Counted from the first letter of the stretch, positions 1 through 7,895 are shown. The stretch is 21,938 nt of DNA from RGIG5579 sp045601445 (GCA_045601445.1 JAZRZQ010000149.1:1-21938); one strand, 5' to 3'. Made by a program: numbers and translations. Notes: generated from the sequence alone by a model not told the origin.

Positions 1-1124
1 CCACCTCGTTTATGCTCAAGGCGATCTACGAAAGGGCGGGACACCGCACGGGGCTGATCGGAACGACGAAGTATCTGGTCGGAGACGAGGAGTTTGCCGT
101 GGAAAAATCGGCGGCGTTTCTCACAACCCCCGATCCCGAGCTTCTCTTCGCGCTCTTTGCCGCTATGCGTGAAAAGGGCTGTGACACGGTCATTATGGAG
201 GCTTCCAGCCACGCGCTTTCTCTGCAAAAGCTCTCGGGGATCGAATTTGATTTTGCGCTCTTTACCAATTTAACGCAGGATCACATTGATTTTCACGGGA
301 CGATGCAGGAGTATCTCTTGGCAAAAAAGAAGCTCTTCTTTGCTTCGAAGGTCGGCATCTTCAATGCGGACGATCCCGCGTTTGCGAGCATCAGTGACGC
401 CGTTCCCGCACGCCCCGTAAGCTACGGCGTTCAGAATGAGGCGGATTACCGATGCACCGAGATCCTTTCACACGATGATAAGGGCATTTCCTACCGACTT
501 TCGGCAAAAGGGAAAATGACGGAGCTTTTCATTCCCATTCCGGGCGATTTTACCGTTTACAATTCTCTTGCCGCTGTTTCTACGGCGCTGGAGGACGGCA
601 TTTCTGTTAAGGCTTGTGCCGAGGCACTTTCTGAAATGGTCGGCGTCAAGGGCAGAATTGAGCGCATTCCGACGGATACCCCGTATTCCGTTTTCATTGA
701 CTTTGCCCACACCCCCGATGCTCTTGAAAACATTATAACGACCCTGCGCGGCTTTACCAGAGGCAGACTCATCACCCTCTTCGGTTGCGGAGGGGATCGC
801 GATAAAACCAAACGCCCGATTATGGGCGAGATCGCGTCACGCTTGAGCGACTACGTGATCGTCACTTCGGATAATTGCCGCAGTGAGCGAAAGGAAGACA
901 TCATCGAGGATATCCTGGTCGGTGTCAGAGAAAAGGCTCGCGAGTGGATCGCGATCACCGATCGCGCCGAAGCCATCGCTCACGCCGTCTCGATCGCGCG
1001 AGACGGTGACGTGATCCTTCTGGCAGGTAAGGGCCACGAGGAATATGAAATCGATCGGAACGGAAAGCACGATTTTTCCGAACGGAACATCGTTTTGAAT
1101 TTGATCGGAGAAGGAAAAAAATGA
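1..1124 (+). CDS. murE: UDP-MurNAc-tripeptide ligase MurE, 5' partial
   Basis: Cytoplasmic ATP-dependent ligase that adds the third stem-peptide residue to UDP-MurNAc-L-Ala-D-Glu. The reading frame is open from base 3, and the first visible residues (TSFMLKAIYERAGHRTGLIGT) are those that normally follow the GKT P-loop, so the N-terminal domain and P-loop lie off the window. Visible motifs are MEASSHAL (substrate binding), QDHIDFHGTM followed by AKKKLF (contains the family's carbamylated Lys), FIDFAHTPDALE, FGCGGDRDKTKRPIMGEIA and LLAGKGHEEY. The amino-acid selectivity motif reads DNCR instead of DNPR. The Arg that marks meso-diaminopimelate enzymes is kept, so a meso-DAP peptidoglycan is likely, but this is inferred. 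The TGA stop overlaps the murF start by four bases, indicating translational coupling. MurD and MurC share the fold, but these motifs favour MurE. Confidence 0.95.
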   Translation, partial: TSFMLKAIYERAGHRTGLIGTTKYLVGDEEFAVEKSAAFLTTPDPELLFALFAAMREKGCDTVIMEASSHALSLQKLSGIEFDFALFTNLTQDHIDFHGTMQEYLLAKKKLFFASKVGIFNADDPAFASISDAVPARPVSYGVQNEADYRCTEILSHDDKGISYRLSAKGKMTELFIPIPGDFTVYNSLAAVSTALEDGISVKACAEALSEMVGVKGRIERIPTDTPYSVFIDFAHTPDALENIITTLRGFTRGRLITLFGCGGDRDKTKRPIMGEIASRLSDYVIVTSDNCRSERKEDIIEDILVGVREKAREWIAITDRAEAIAHAVSIARDGDVILLAGKGHEEYEIDRNGKHDFSERNIVLNLIGEGKK

Positions 1125-2488
1125 TGAATTTGACTCTTTCTGAAATTGCTTCGGCAGTCAACGGAACGCTGAGAGGAAACGGCGATCGCAGAGTCAGCGG
1201 CGTTTCTACCGATTCCAGAAAAATTGAATCGGACGAGATGTTTATTGCCTTGCGCGGCGAACGCTTTGACGGCCACGACTTTATTCCTTCCTTACGCGGG
1301 AAATGTGCGGCCGTTCTGACGGAGGAGGAAGCACCCGACTTTGACGCCGTCATTGTGCCGGATACCCTGAAGGCGCTCGGCGCGCTTGCGGCCTATTGGA
1401 AGCGCCGCGTGAATCCGAGCGTGACCGTCGGTGTGACCGGCTCGGTTGGTAAAACGACGACCAAGGAGCTCGTCGCCTCGGTCTTGAAGGAAAAATATCA
1501 TACGCATTTTACGCAGGGAAACCTGAATAATCATATCGGCGTCCCGATCACTCTGATTCGCATCGAAGAGGGCTGTGAGGCAGTCGTTTGCGAAATGGGA
1601 ATGAGCGCCAAGGGCGAAATTGAATATCTTACGGGTCTGGTTCGGCCCAATCTTGCCATCATCACCAACATCGGCTCTTCTCATATTGAGAACCTCGGCT
1701 CTCGCGAGGGCATTCTCAACGCCAAGCTTGAGATCCTCTCGGGCATGGAGGAGGGAAGCACCATTATCCTCGACGGTGACGAGCCTCTGCTTTGCAGCGA
1801 AGAAGTCAAGGAGCGCTTGAAAGACTTTCACGTCATCACCGTAGGATTTCATACCGGAAACGATATTTATCCGCTGGATATCTATAAAGGAAGCGATCAC
1901 CTCTCGTTTGACGTGATCTCAAGCTCGCGTGAGTTCCGTGTCTCTGTCCCTGCGATCGGGGATCATTTTGTGAAAAATTCTCTCTTCGCGGTGGCCGTCG
2001 GTCTGCATTGCGGTATGGATGAAAAGAGCATTCAAGCCGGCCTGAAGGCATACTCTCCCTCGGGTCTGCGGCAGAAGATTTACATCAAAAACGGCATCCG
2101 CGTCATTGCCGATTGCTATAACGCCTCTCCCGAAAGCGTGGGGGCTGCCCTGAAGGTGCTGCAGGCAAGCGAGGGTAGGAGGATCGCCGTGCTCGGTGAT
2201 ATGCTCGAGCTTGGCTGTCTGGCCGAAACGGCACACCGCAAGGTCGGTGCTATGGCGGCGCAGCTTGGCATCGAAAGCCTTTACACCTACGGCAAGGTCA
2301 GCTACCATACGATGCTCGGTGCGATCGAGGCGGGAATGCCCAAGGACTGTGTTTGCAACAGCATTGATCCCGATCAGCTTTGCTCTCTTCTGAAAACGAG
2401 TCTACGCGAAGGGGACACCGTCCTGTTTAAGGCAAGCAGAAAAATGAAATTAGAGGAAATAATCGCTTCCTGCGGTTTGACGGAATAG
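1121..2488 (+). CDS. murF: UDP-MurNAc-tripeptide-D-Ala-D-Ala ligase MurF
   Basis: Cytoplasmic ligase that adds D-Ala-D-Ala to the UDP-MurNAc-tripeptide, completing the pentapeptide used by MraY. The 455 residues match the family length. The N-terminal substrate domain carries STDSRKIESDEMFIALRGERFDGHDFI. The ATP P-loop is TGSVGKTTTK (about residues 106-115), followed by TQGNLNNHIGVPITL and later DCYNASPES and AVLGDMLELG, all typical of MurF. The first ATG overlaps the murE stop in an ATGATG sequence, so the start is at 1121 or at the next ATG, 1124. A GGAGAAGG stretch a few bases upstream serves as ribosome binding site. It sits between murE and mraY, the canonical dcw order. Confidence 0.97.
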   Translation: MMNLTLSEIASAVNGTLRGNGDRRVSGVSTDSRKIESDEMFIALRGERFDGHDFIPSLRGKCAAVLTEEEAPDFDAVIVPDTLKALGALAAYWKRRVNPSVTVGVTGSVGKTTTKELVASVLKEKYHTHFTQGNLNNHIGVPITLIRIEEGCEAVVCEMGMSAKGEIEYLTGLVRPNLAIITNIGSSHIENLGSREGILNAKLEILSGMEEGSTIILDGDEPLLCSEEVKERLKDFHVITVGFHTGNDIYPLDIYKGSDHLSFDVISSSREFRVSVPAIGDHFVKNSLFAVAVGLHCGMDEKSIQAGLKAYSPSGLRQKIYIKNGIRVIADCYNASPESVGAALKVLQASEGRRIAVLGDMLELGCLAETAHRKVGAMAAQLGIESLYTYGKVSYHTMLGAIEAGMPKDCVCNSIDPDQLCSLLKTSLREGDTVLFKASRKMKLEEIIASCGLTE

Positions 2489-2491
2489 GAA

Positions 2492-3484
2492 ATGGACACC
2501 ATAAACGCTCTTGTCGCCCTCGTGATCGGCGGCTTTGCTGTGACCCTTCTGGTCACCTTTCTTCTGGAAAAGAAATTCATTCCGTTTTTGATGCGAATCA
2601 AAATGGGACAGACCATTCTCGAAATCGGTCCCCGTTGGCACAAAAATAAGCAGGGAACTCCTACGATGGGCGGCATTTTCTTTATCGCCGCGATCGCACT
2701 CTCCCTTTTGCTCTTCGGAATTCCGCTTCTCGTTCGCGGCACGGATGCCACCTTCGTCAAGATCTTTTTGATGATGCTTCTGTTCGGCGCCGTCGGCTTT
2801 ATCGACGACTTTGTCAAATTTGTCAAAAAGCGCAACAAGGGCCTTTCGATGATGCAAAAGCTGGTTTTGCAGTTTTTGATCGCCGCTGCCTTTCTGTACT
2901 CCATGAAGGATTCTCTCTCCACCTCTCTTGCTTTGCCGTTTTGCGACGTAAAGCTTGAATTGGGAGCGTTTTATTGGGTGTTTGCCATTCTCTTTATTAC
3001 CTATACCGTCAACGCCGTGAACCTCACCGACGGCATCGACGGTCTTGCCGCATCCAACAGCTTTGTGGTGTTCGTATTTTTCACCGTTGTAGCGTTTTGT
3101 CTGAAAAACGAGGCGATGACGCTCACCTTTGCTTCCGTGTGCGGTGCGATGATCGGCTTTTTGATCTATAATTATCACCCCGCCCGTATTTTTATGGGAG
3201 ACACCGGCTCGCTGTTTTTGGGCGGTGCCTTGGCGGGTGCGGCGTTCTGGTTCGATCTTCCGCTTTTGATCGTTTTCGTCGGTCTGTTTTTCATCTGGGA
3301 GGCACTGAGCGTGGTCTTGCAGGTGTTCTTCTTCAAGCTGACCAAAAAGAGAATTTTCAAGATGGCCCCGTTCCATCATCATTTGGAGCTTTGCGGCTGG
3401 AAGGAGACTCGCATTGTCGCCGTTTCCTCTCTTGTCACCGCACTTTGCTGTGTGCTCGGCTTATTTGCCTACTTCAGCCTATAA
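2492..3484 (+). CDS. mraY: Phospho-MurNAc-pentapeptide transferase MraY
   Basis: Integral membrane enzyme that transfers phospho-MurNAc-pentapeptide from UDP to undecaprenyl phosphate, making lipid I. Its 330 residues are close to the usual length. The cytoplasmic loop QGTPTMGG (about 54-61), the Asp pair FIDDF (105-106), NAVNLTDGIDGLAA (Asp180 region), FMGDTGSLFLGG (Asp237) and APFHHHLEL (His295-297) are the conserved active-site elements. About ten hydrophobic helices surround them. The ATG lies three bases after the murF stop in the same frame, and the only purine-rich sequence is the AGGAA directly before the start, so translation is probably coupled to murF. murD normally follows here in Bacillota, but only 30 bases separate mraY from ftsW. 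Confidence 0.97.
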   Translation: MDTINALVALVIGGFAVTLLVTFLLEKKFIPFLMRIKMGQTILEIGPRWHKNKQGTPTMGGIFFIAAIALSLLLFGIPLLVRGTDATFVKIFLMMLLFGAVGFIDDFVKFVKKRNKGLSMMQKLVLQFLIAAAFLYSMKDSLSTSLALPFCDVKLELGAFYWVFAILFITYTVNAVNLTDGIDGLAASNSFVVFVFFTVVAFCLKNEAMTLTFASVCGAMIGFLIYNYHPARIFMGDTGSLFLGGALAGAAFWFDLPLLIVFVGLFFIWEALSVVLQVFFFKLTKKRIFKMAPFHHHLELCGWKETRIVAVSSLVTALCCVLGLFAYFSL

Positions 3485-3514
3485 AAGAGTTTTCCCTTGA
3501 AAGGAGGTGTTCCG

Positions 3515-4708
3515 ATGTCCGAAGAGAAGAAAATGACCGCGCCGAAAAAAGAGAAGAGAAGCATTTTGCCTTCCAGGCGGCTTCGCTCGGTTCAGCGCTT
3601 GCGCTCCGGTATTGATTGGCCCTTTGCCATTTTGGTTATGATTCTCCTGTCGATCGGAACGACCTTCGTTTTTTCGTCAAGCTACGTCTACGCCAAGCAC
3701 AATTACGACGACAGCTACTTTTTTATCAAAAAACAGATCGGTTGGGTTCTTCTTTCTCTGGTCGTCATCTACGTCGTTGCCGTTATGGTCGACTATCTTT
3801 GGCTGAAAAAGACCGCACTTCTCATCTTCGTCGGTACTTTCATTCTGCTCTGCTGTGTGTTCTTCTTCGGTAAGGATGCCAACGGCGCCCGCCGCTGGAT
3901 CTACATCGGCCCTGTCAGCGTTCAGCCTTCCGAAATTATGAAGTTTGCCGTCATCAATCTCATATCAAGCTATCTTGTCTGGCTTGATACCAAGGGCAAG
4001 GATCTGATCCGTACTTGGAAATACGGTGTTTTCCCCTTTGGTATTTTGGTTGTTTTGATCGCCATTCCCCTCTATAAACAGCCCCACCTTTCCGCGATGA
4101 TTATTATATTCTCCTTGATCTTCGTGATGATGTATCTGGGCGGCGTGAGAAAGGGCATCCTCGGAAGCCTGATCGGCGTCGGCGGCGCGGGAATGCTGAT
4201 GCTGATTCTCTTTACCAGCCACGGTCAGTCGCGAATTGACGCTTGGCTTCACCCCGAACTTTATCCTCTCGATGGCGGCTGGCAGCCTCTGCAAAGTCTT
4301 TATGCCATCGGATCGGGCGGTCTTTGGGGAGTCGGACTCGGACAGTCGATGCAAAAGCACCTGTATTTGCCCGAGCCGCAGAATGACTACATCTTTTCGA
4401 TCATCTGTGAGGAAATGGGCTTCGTGTTCGCCGTTGCGATCATCGTTTTGTTCGTGCTCCTGATCTGGCGCGGCTTTACGATCGCCAAAAATGCCCCGTC
4501 GAAGTATTCGTCGCTTCTCGTGATGGGCATCATCATTCAGATCGGCATCCAGGTATTTTTGAACATCGGTGTCGTTTCGGGGGCGCTGCCCAGTACCGGC
4601 GTGTCCCTTCCGTTCTTCAGCTACGGCGGCTCGTCCCTTTTGATCTTTATGGCCGAAATGGGCGTGGTGCTCAACGTTTCCCGATATTCCTACACCGAAA
4701 AAGCATAG
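3515..4708 (+). CDS. ftsW: SEDS peptidoglycan glycosyltransferase FtsW
   Basis: Multi-pass SEDS protein that polymerises lipid II at the division septum with a partner class B penicillin-binding protein. I start it at the ATG at 3515, six bases after a very strong AAAGGAGGTG; an upstream in-frame TTG would place that site inside the gene. The 397-residue protein has a basic cytoplasmic N-tail (about residues 3-30) and roughly ten hydrophobic segments. NGARRWIYIGPVSVQPSE (123-140) and LPEPQNDYIFSIICEEMG (Asp291 aligns with the catalytic Asp of the family) are SEDS hallmarks, as is PSTGVSLPFFSYGGSSLL near the C-terminus. Context between mraY and murG favours FtsW; SpoVE or RodA are paralogues that cannot be fully excluded. 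Confidence 0.93.
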   Translation: MSEEKKMTAPKKEKRSILPSRRLRSVQRLRSGIDWPFAILVMILLSIGTTFVFSSSYVYAKHNYDDSYFFIKKQIGWVLLSLVVIYVVAVMVDYLWLKKTALLIFVGTFILLCCVFFFGKDANGARRWIYIGPVSVQPSEIMKFAVINLISSYLVWLDTKGKDLIRTWKYGVFPFGILVVLIAIPLYKQPHLSAMIIIFSLIFVMMYLGGVRKGILGSLIGVGGAGMLMLILFTSHGQSRIDAWLHPELYPLDGGWQPLQSLYAIGSGGLWGVGLGQSMQKHLYLPEPQNDYIFSIICEEMGFVFAVAIIVLFVLLIWRGFTIAKNAPSKYSSLLVMGIIIQIGIQVFLNIGVVSGALPSTGVSLPFFSYGGSSLLIFMAEMGVVLNVSRYSYTEKA

Positions 4709-4724
4709 CATAAAGGAGTTAGCA

Positions 4725-5828
4725 GTGAAAGCAATCTTAAGCGGCGGCGGTACGGCGGGGCACATCAATCCCGCGCTTTCCATCGCCAAAAAAATTCTCG
4801 AAAAAGAGCCCGATTCTGAAATTCTTTTCGTCGGTACGCCGAACGGAATGGAAAATAAGCTCGTCACCAAGGAGGGCTTTCCGATCCGTCACGTTGAGGT
4901 TCGCGGCTTCAAGAGAAAACTGACCTTGGAAAACCTCAAGGTCGCCTATCTCGCCTTGACCAGCATCTCGGCGGCGAAAAAGATTCTTCGAGAATTTCAG
5001 CCGGACGTTGTCATCGGAACGGGAGGCTACGTTTCCTGGCCGGTTCTGCGTGCGGCCGCAAAAATGAAGATCCCGACCCTCATTCACGAGCAAAACGCCA
5101 TCCCCGGAATGACCACCCTGCGTCTTTCTCGCTCGGTGGATCGCGTATGCCTTTCGTTTGAAAAATCGGCAGAGAGCTTTTCGTGTGACAGAAAGAAGCT
5201 CGTCGTTACGGGTAATCCCGTCGATCCGCAGATCGGGCGCATCTCACGCAGTGCCGCTCGTGCCAAGGCGGGCGTCAGCGCCCCGTACCTCGTCTCCTTC
5301 GGCGGCTCGCTCGGCGCAAGTGTCATTAACGAGACTGTTTTTTCTCTCGCCGCGCAATATTCAGCCAAAAAGCCCATGTTCCACACTCACGCCTTCGGAG
5401 CAAGAGAATACGAGCGGTGGATGAAGGAAGAGGAAAAGGCGAGAGCCTGTCGCTTCGGAAACGTTCGCTTTTTGGACTATATCTATGATATGCCCACCCA
5501 GCTCGCCGCGGCGGATCTTGTCATTTGCCGTGCCGGAGCGATCACGCTCGCAGAGCTTGCTTTGATGGGCAAGCCCGCCATTCTGATCCCTTCGCCCAAC
5601 GTTACCGACAATCATCAGTATAAAAACGCCAAGGTCTATGAGGAACACGGCGCGGCCGTTCTCATTGAGGAAAAGGATCTGACGGTCAAGGGTCTGATCG
5701 AAAAGGTTGACCTGCTCCTGTCCTCTCCCGACAAGCTCCGTGCGATGGGAGAAGCGATGCGCTCACTCGCCTTTGAGGGGGCATTGGAGCATATCGTCGG
5801 AGAGATCCGATCCATTCGTAAAAAATAA
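4725..5828 (+). CDS. murG: UDP-GlcNAc:lipid I GlcNAc transferase MurG
   Basis: Peripheral membrane GT-B glycosyltransferase that adds GlcNAc to lipid I to give lipid II, the substrate of FtsW and the penicillin-binding proteins. Glycine loop 1 is SGGGTAGHINPA (6-17), the acceptor-side motif is IHEQNAIPG (120-128), loop 2 is SFGGSLGASVINE (191-203), and the UDP-GlcNAc binding segment is CRAGAITLAELALMGKPAIL (268-287) with DNHQYKNA after it. The 367 residues fit the family. It starts with GTG, preceded by TAAAGGAGTT at good spacing, 16 bases after the ftsW stop. murC or murB, which often follow murG in this kind of cluster, are not present; divIB follows after 11 bases. Confidence 0.97.
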   Translation: MKAILSGGGTAGHINPALSIAKKILEKEPDSEILFVGTPNGMENKLVTKEGFPIRHVEVRGFKRKLTLENLKVAYLALTSISAAKKILREFQPDVVIGTGGYVSWPVLRAAAKMKIPTLIHEQNAIPGMTTLRLSRSVDRVCLSFEKSAESFSCDRKKLVVTGNPVDPQIGRISRSAARAKAGVSAPYLVSFGGSLGASVINETVFSLAAQYSAKKPMFHTHAFGAREYERWMKEEEKARACRFGNVRFLDYIYDMPTQLAAADLVICRAGAITLAELALMGKPAILIPSPNVTDNHQYKNAKVYEEHGAAVLIEEKDLTVKGLIEKVDLLLSSPDKLRAMGEAMRSLAFEGALEHIVGEIRSIRKK

Positions 5829-5839
5829 GGAGAAGAACA

Positions 5840-6610
5840 ATGGGCGATGAACTTTCGGTTTACGCCGAAAAGCGAAAAAGAAGAAAAAGATGGCGCGTTG
5901 CTCTGATTTGTGTCGTGATCGCGGCGCTTTTCGGTACGGCGTTCTACTTTCTTTCGACCCGTTACTTTGTCGTTAGGGAGGTTTCGATACAGCAGACCGA
6001 TCTGTATCCGGCCGATGCACTGAAAAGCACCGCCGCCATTGAGGATGGCACACCGCTGATTTTGCTGTCGAAAAAAGACGTTGCCAAGGCCATTGAAGAG
6101 AATTACCCCTACCTTGTGGACGTCGAGATCGACTTTCAACTGCCGCAGACCGTTCATATCGCGTATCGCGAGGAGTTCGGCGAGTACGCGGTGCGATTGG
6201 GCAGAGAGCTGTTCAGCGTTGATGCGAATATGAACGTGCTTGCCAAGGAAGAGGGCGATTCGGGGATCCGCCGCATCGAGATCGTATCGGATGATATTGC
6301 AAGCTGCATCGTCGGACAAACGCTCACCTTTTTTGACGATCGTACCCAAGAGGCACTTCTTGCCATCGGAAAAGCCCTTGAAGAGGGAAATATGCTCTCC
6401 GACGTTTCAAAGATCGATCTTGCGGATAAATTCAACATCAGCTTGGTGTACCTTGATCGTTTCGTCGTTGAGATCGGTGAAGAGAGCGATCTGAAATATA
6501 AGCTTGCGATGGTGCGCGAGACGATCAATCATCTCGATGCCACCGCCTCGGGAACGATCGACATTTCCGATCCCAACACCGCTTACGTCAATTTAAATGA
6601 CGGATTTTGA
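5840..6610 (+). CDS. divIB: Cell-division protein DivIB/FtsQ
   Basis: Bitopic membrane protein of the FtsQ/DivIB family that stabilises the FtsL-FtsB(DivIC) and septal PBP complex outside the membrane. The 256-residue protein has a strongly basic cytoplasmic head (KRKRRKRWR), one membrane helix (about 19-39) and then VVREVSIQQTDLYPADAL, the start of a POTRA domain extending to about residue 112. A beta-rich FtsQ domain follows, ending about residue 240. Sequence conservation is low, as is usual for this family, so the call rests on architecture plus position between murG and ftsZ. AAGGAGAAG precedes the ATG. It is the last gene before a 136-base gap. ftsA, which commonly sits between this gene and ftsZ, is absent. 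Confidence 0.88.
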   Translation: MGDELSVYAEKRKRRKRWRVALICVVIAALFGTAFYFLSTRYFVVREVSIQQTDLYPADALKSTAAIEDGTPLILLSKKDVAKAIEENYPYLVDVEIDFQLPQTVHIAYREEFGEYAVRLGRELFSVDANMNVLAKEEGDSGIRRIEIVSDDIASCIVGQTLTFFDDRTQEALLAIGKALEEGNMLSDVSKIDLADKFNISLVYLDRFVVEIGEESDLKYKLAMVRETINHLDATASGTIDISDPNTAYVNLNDGF

Positions 6611-6649
6611 GGAAATTATATACAATTTGAATTTTTTTGCAAAAAACAC

Positions 6650-6677
6650 TTGCATTTATCAAAAAAAATGTTACAAT
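6650..6677 (+). promoter_or_regulatory. Predicted sigma-A promoter of ftsZ, extended -10
   Basis: TTGCAT (6650-6655) is followed after 16 bases by TACAAT (6672-6677), and TG at 6669-6670 gives an extended -10 (TGTTACAAT). Transcription would begin near 6684, leaving a leader of about 60 bases. This would let ftsZ be made at a higher level than the mur genes upstream. Predicted from consensus only. Confidence 0.72.
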
Positions 6678-6732
6678 AAAATTTAGAGTAGATTATTGTG
6701 CTTATTTATAGGCAGAAATAGAAGAGAATTTT

Positions 6733-6738
6733 AGGAGG
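6733..6738 (+). promoter_or_regulatory. Strong ribosome binding site of ftsZ
   Basis: AGGAGG lies eight bases before the ATG at 6747. It is among the best Shine-Dalgarno sequences in the window, in keeping with high FtsZ abundance. Confidence 0.85.
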
Positions 6739-6746
6739 AAACCAAA

Positions 6747-7895
6747 ATGTCTTACGAGATGGACGAAAACTACGAAAACGTAGTGGATATTAAAGTAGTA
6801 GGTGTCGGCGGCGGCGGAAACAACACGGTCAAGCGTATGATCGCTTCGAACGTTCGCGGCGTCGATTTCATTGCGCTCAACACCGATCGTATGACCCTGC
6901 GCGCCACTCAGGCCCCCAAGCAGATTGCAATCGGCGAGAGAACCACCAAAGGAAAGGGTGCCGGCGCAAATCCTGCCATCGGTAAGCAGGCTGCTGAGGA
7001 ATCCACCGAAGAGATTACCGAGGCACTCAAGGGTGCCGATATGGTATTTATCACCGCAGGTATGGGAGGGGGTTCCGGTACCGGAGCAGCTCCCGTCGTT
7101 GCCAAGATCGCCAAGGAAATGGGCATTTTGACCATCGGTATCGTAACCAAGCCCTTCGCCTTCGAAGGTTCCAAGAGAATGGCGCAGGCCGAGGAAGGCA
7201 TTAAGAACCTTTCCGAGCACGTTGACTCTCTTGTGGTCATCCCCAACGAAAGACTCAAGATGGTCTCCGAGAAGAAGATCACTCTGATGAACGCCTTCGA
7301 GATCGCAGACTCCGTTCTTGCCAACGGTGTGTCCTCGATTTCCGAGCTGATTAACGTTCCCGGCATCGTTAACCTCGACTTTGCTGACGTCACCACCATT
7401 ATGAAGGACGCCGGTATGGCTCACATGGGTGTTGGCAGTGCCAAGGGTCAGGGCAAGGCAGAGGCTGCTGCAAAGCTTGCCATCCAGAGCCCGCTTCTCG
7501 AAACCAGCATTGCAGGCGCTCGCGGTATCATCATCAACATCACCGGTTCTTCCGACATCGGATTTGAGGATGTTGAGATCGCTTCCACCATCATCCACGA
7601 GCAGGCTCATCCCGATGCCAACATCATCTGGGGTGCCGCGTTTGATGAATCGCTCGAGGACGAGATCAAGGTTACCGTTGTTGCTACCGACTTTGGTGCT
7701 AAGGCCGATCTTGCAAAGGCCGAGGCCAAGAAGGGAACGCTTGAGGATGATCTGAGCATCATCACCGATTCCAAGGCTGCGATCTCTTCCGAGAAGCAGA
7801 AGGAGTTGGAAGAGCTCGTTAAGGATGAAGAAAACCTCGATGCTCTCATCGGCATTCTTCAGAACAACCGCAAGAAGACCTATTTCGAAGACTGA
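6747..7895 (+). CDS. ftsZ: Cell-division GTPase FtsZ
   Basis: Tubulin-like GTPase that polymerises into the cytokinetic ring at midcell. The 382-residue protein has the N-terminal GVGGGGNN loop (19-26), the tubulin signature GMGGGSGTGAAP (105-116), VIPNERL (164-170), the T7 catalytic loop NLDFAD (209-214) and the C-terminal subdomain ending near VVATDF (311-316). The signature has Ser110 where Thr is usual. The last 66 residues form an acidic, lysine-containing linker ending NNRKKTYFED, which lacks the familiar D-I/V-P-x-F-L-R tail peptide that binds FtsA, SepF, ZapD or EzrA. Codon use is visibly more restricted than in neighbours, as expected for a highly expressed gene. It has its own promoter and a perfect terminator. 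Confidence 0.98.
   Translation: MSYEMDENYENVVDIKVVGVGGGGNNTVKRMIASNVRGVDFIALNTDRMTLRATQAPKQIAIGERTTKGKGAGANPAIGKQAAEESTEEITEALKGADMVFITAGMGGGSGTGAAPVVAKIAKEMGILTIGIVTKPFAFEGSKRMAQAEEGIKNLSEHVDSLVVIPNERLKMVSEKKITLMNAFEIADSVLANGVSSISELINVPGIVNLDFADVTTIMKDAGMAHMGVGSAKGQGKAEAAAKLAIQSPLLETSIAGARGIIINITGSSDIGFEDVEIASTIIHEQAHPDANIIWGAAFDESLEDEIKVTVVATDFGAKADLAKAEAKKGTLEDDLSIITDSKAAISSEKQKELEELVKDEENLDALIGILQNNRKKTYFED

Larger units (their letters stand above)
6611..6746 (+). other. AT-rich divIB-ftsZ intergenic region
   Basis: This 136-base gap is far richer in A and T than its flanking genes. It carries a promoter, a perfect 14-base palindrome TTTTTTGCAAAAAA at 6633-6646 directly upstream of the -35, and a leader of about 60 bases ending in an AGGAGG ribosome binding site. 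I see no hairpin terminator after divIB, so readthrough from the mur genes into ftsZ is also likely. There is no credible small gene here. Confidence 0.7.

Noticed and set aside
2450..3382. 310-codon open frame on the - strand opposite mraY
   Set aside because: Its translation is rich in His, Lys and Gln with no recognisable domain. It lies fully opposite a clear mraY and has no ribosome binding site; it is a by-product of codon bias.
3497..3514. Upstream TTG start for ftsW
   Set aside because: It would place the excellent AAAGGAGGTG inside the coding region; the ATG at 3515 has the correct spacing.
3965..4870. 301-codon - strand open frame opposite ftsW and murG
   Set aside because: Low-complexity, highly charged translation lying opposite two certain genes; no family resemblance.
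5840..6610. divIB as a diverged or frameshifted gene
   Set aside because: The frame is intact with a normal TM and POTRA layout; low similarity is usual for this family.
6616..6630. Second -10-like TACAAT just after divIB
   Set aside because: No matching -35 at the right distance and no TG extension; the downstream promoter is much better.
6702..7610. 302-codon - strand open frame opposite ftsZ
   Set aside because: Gly, Asp and His-rich shadow of the restricted ftsZ codon use; crosses the ftsZ promoter and has no start signal.
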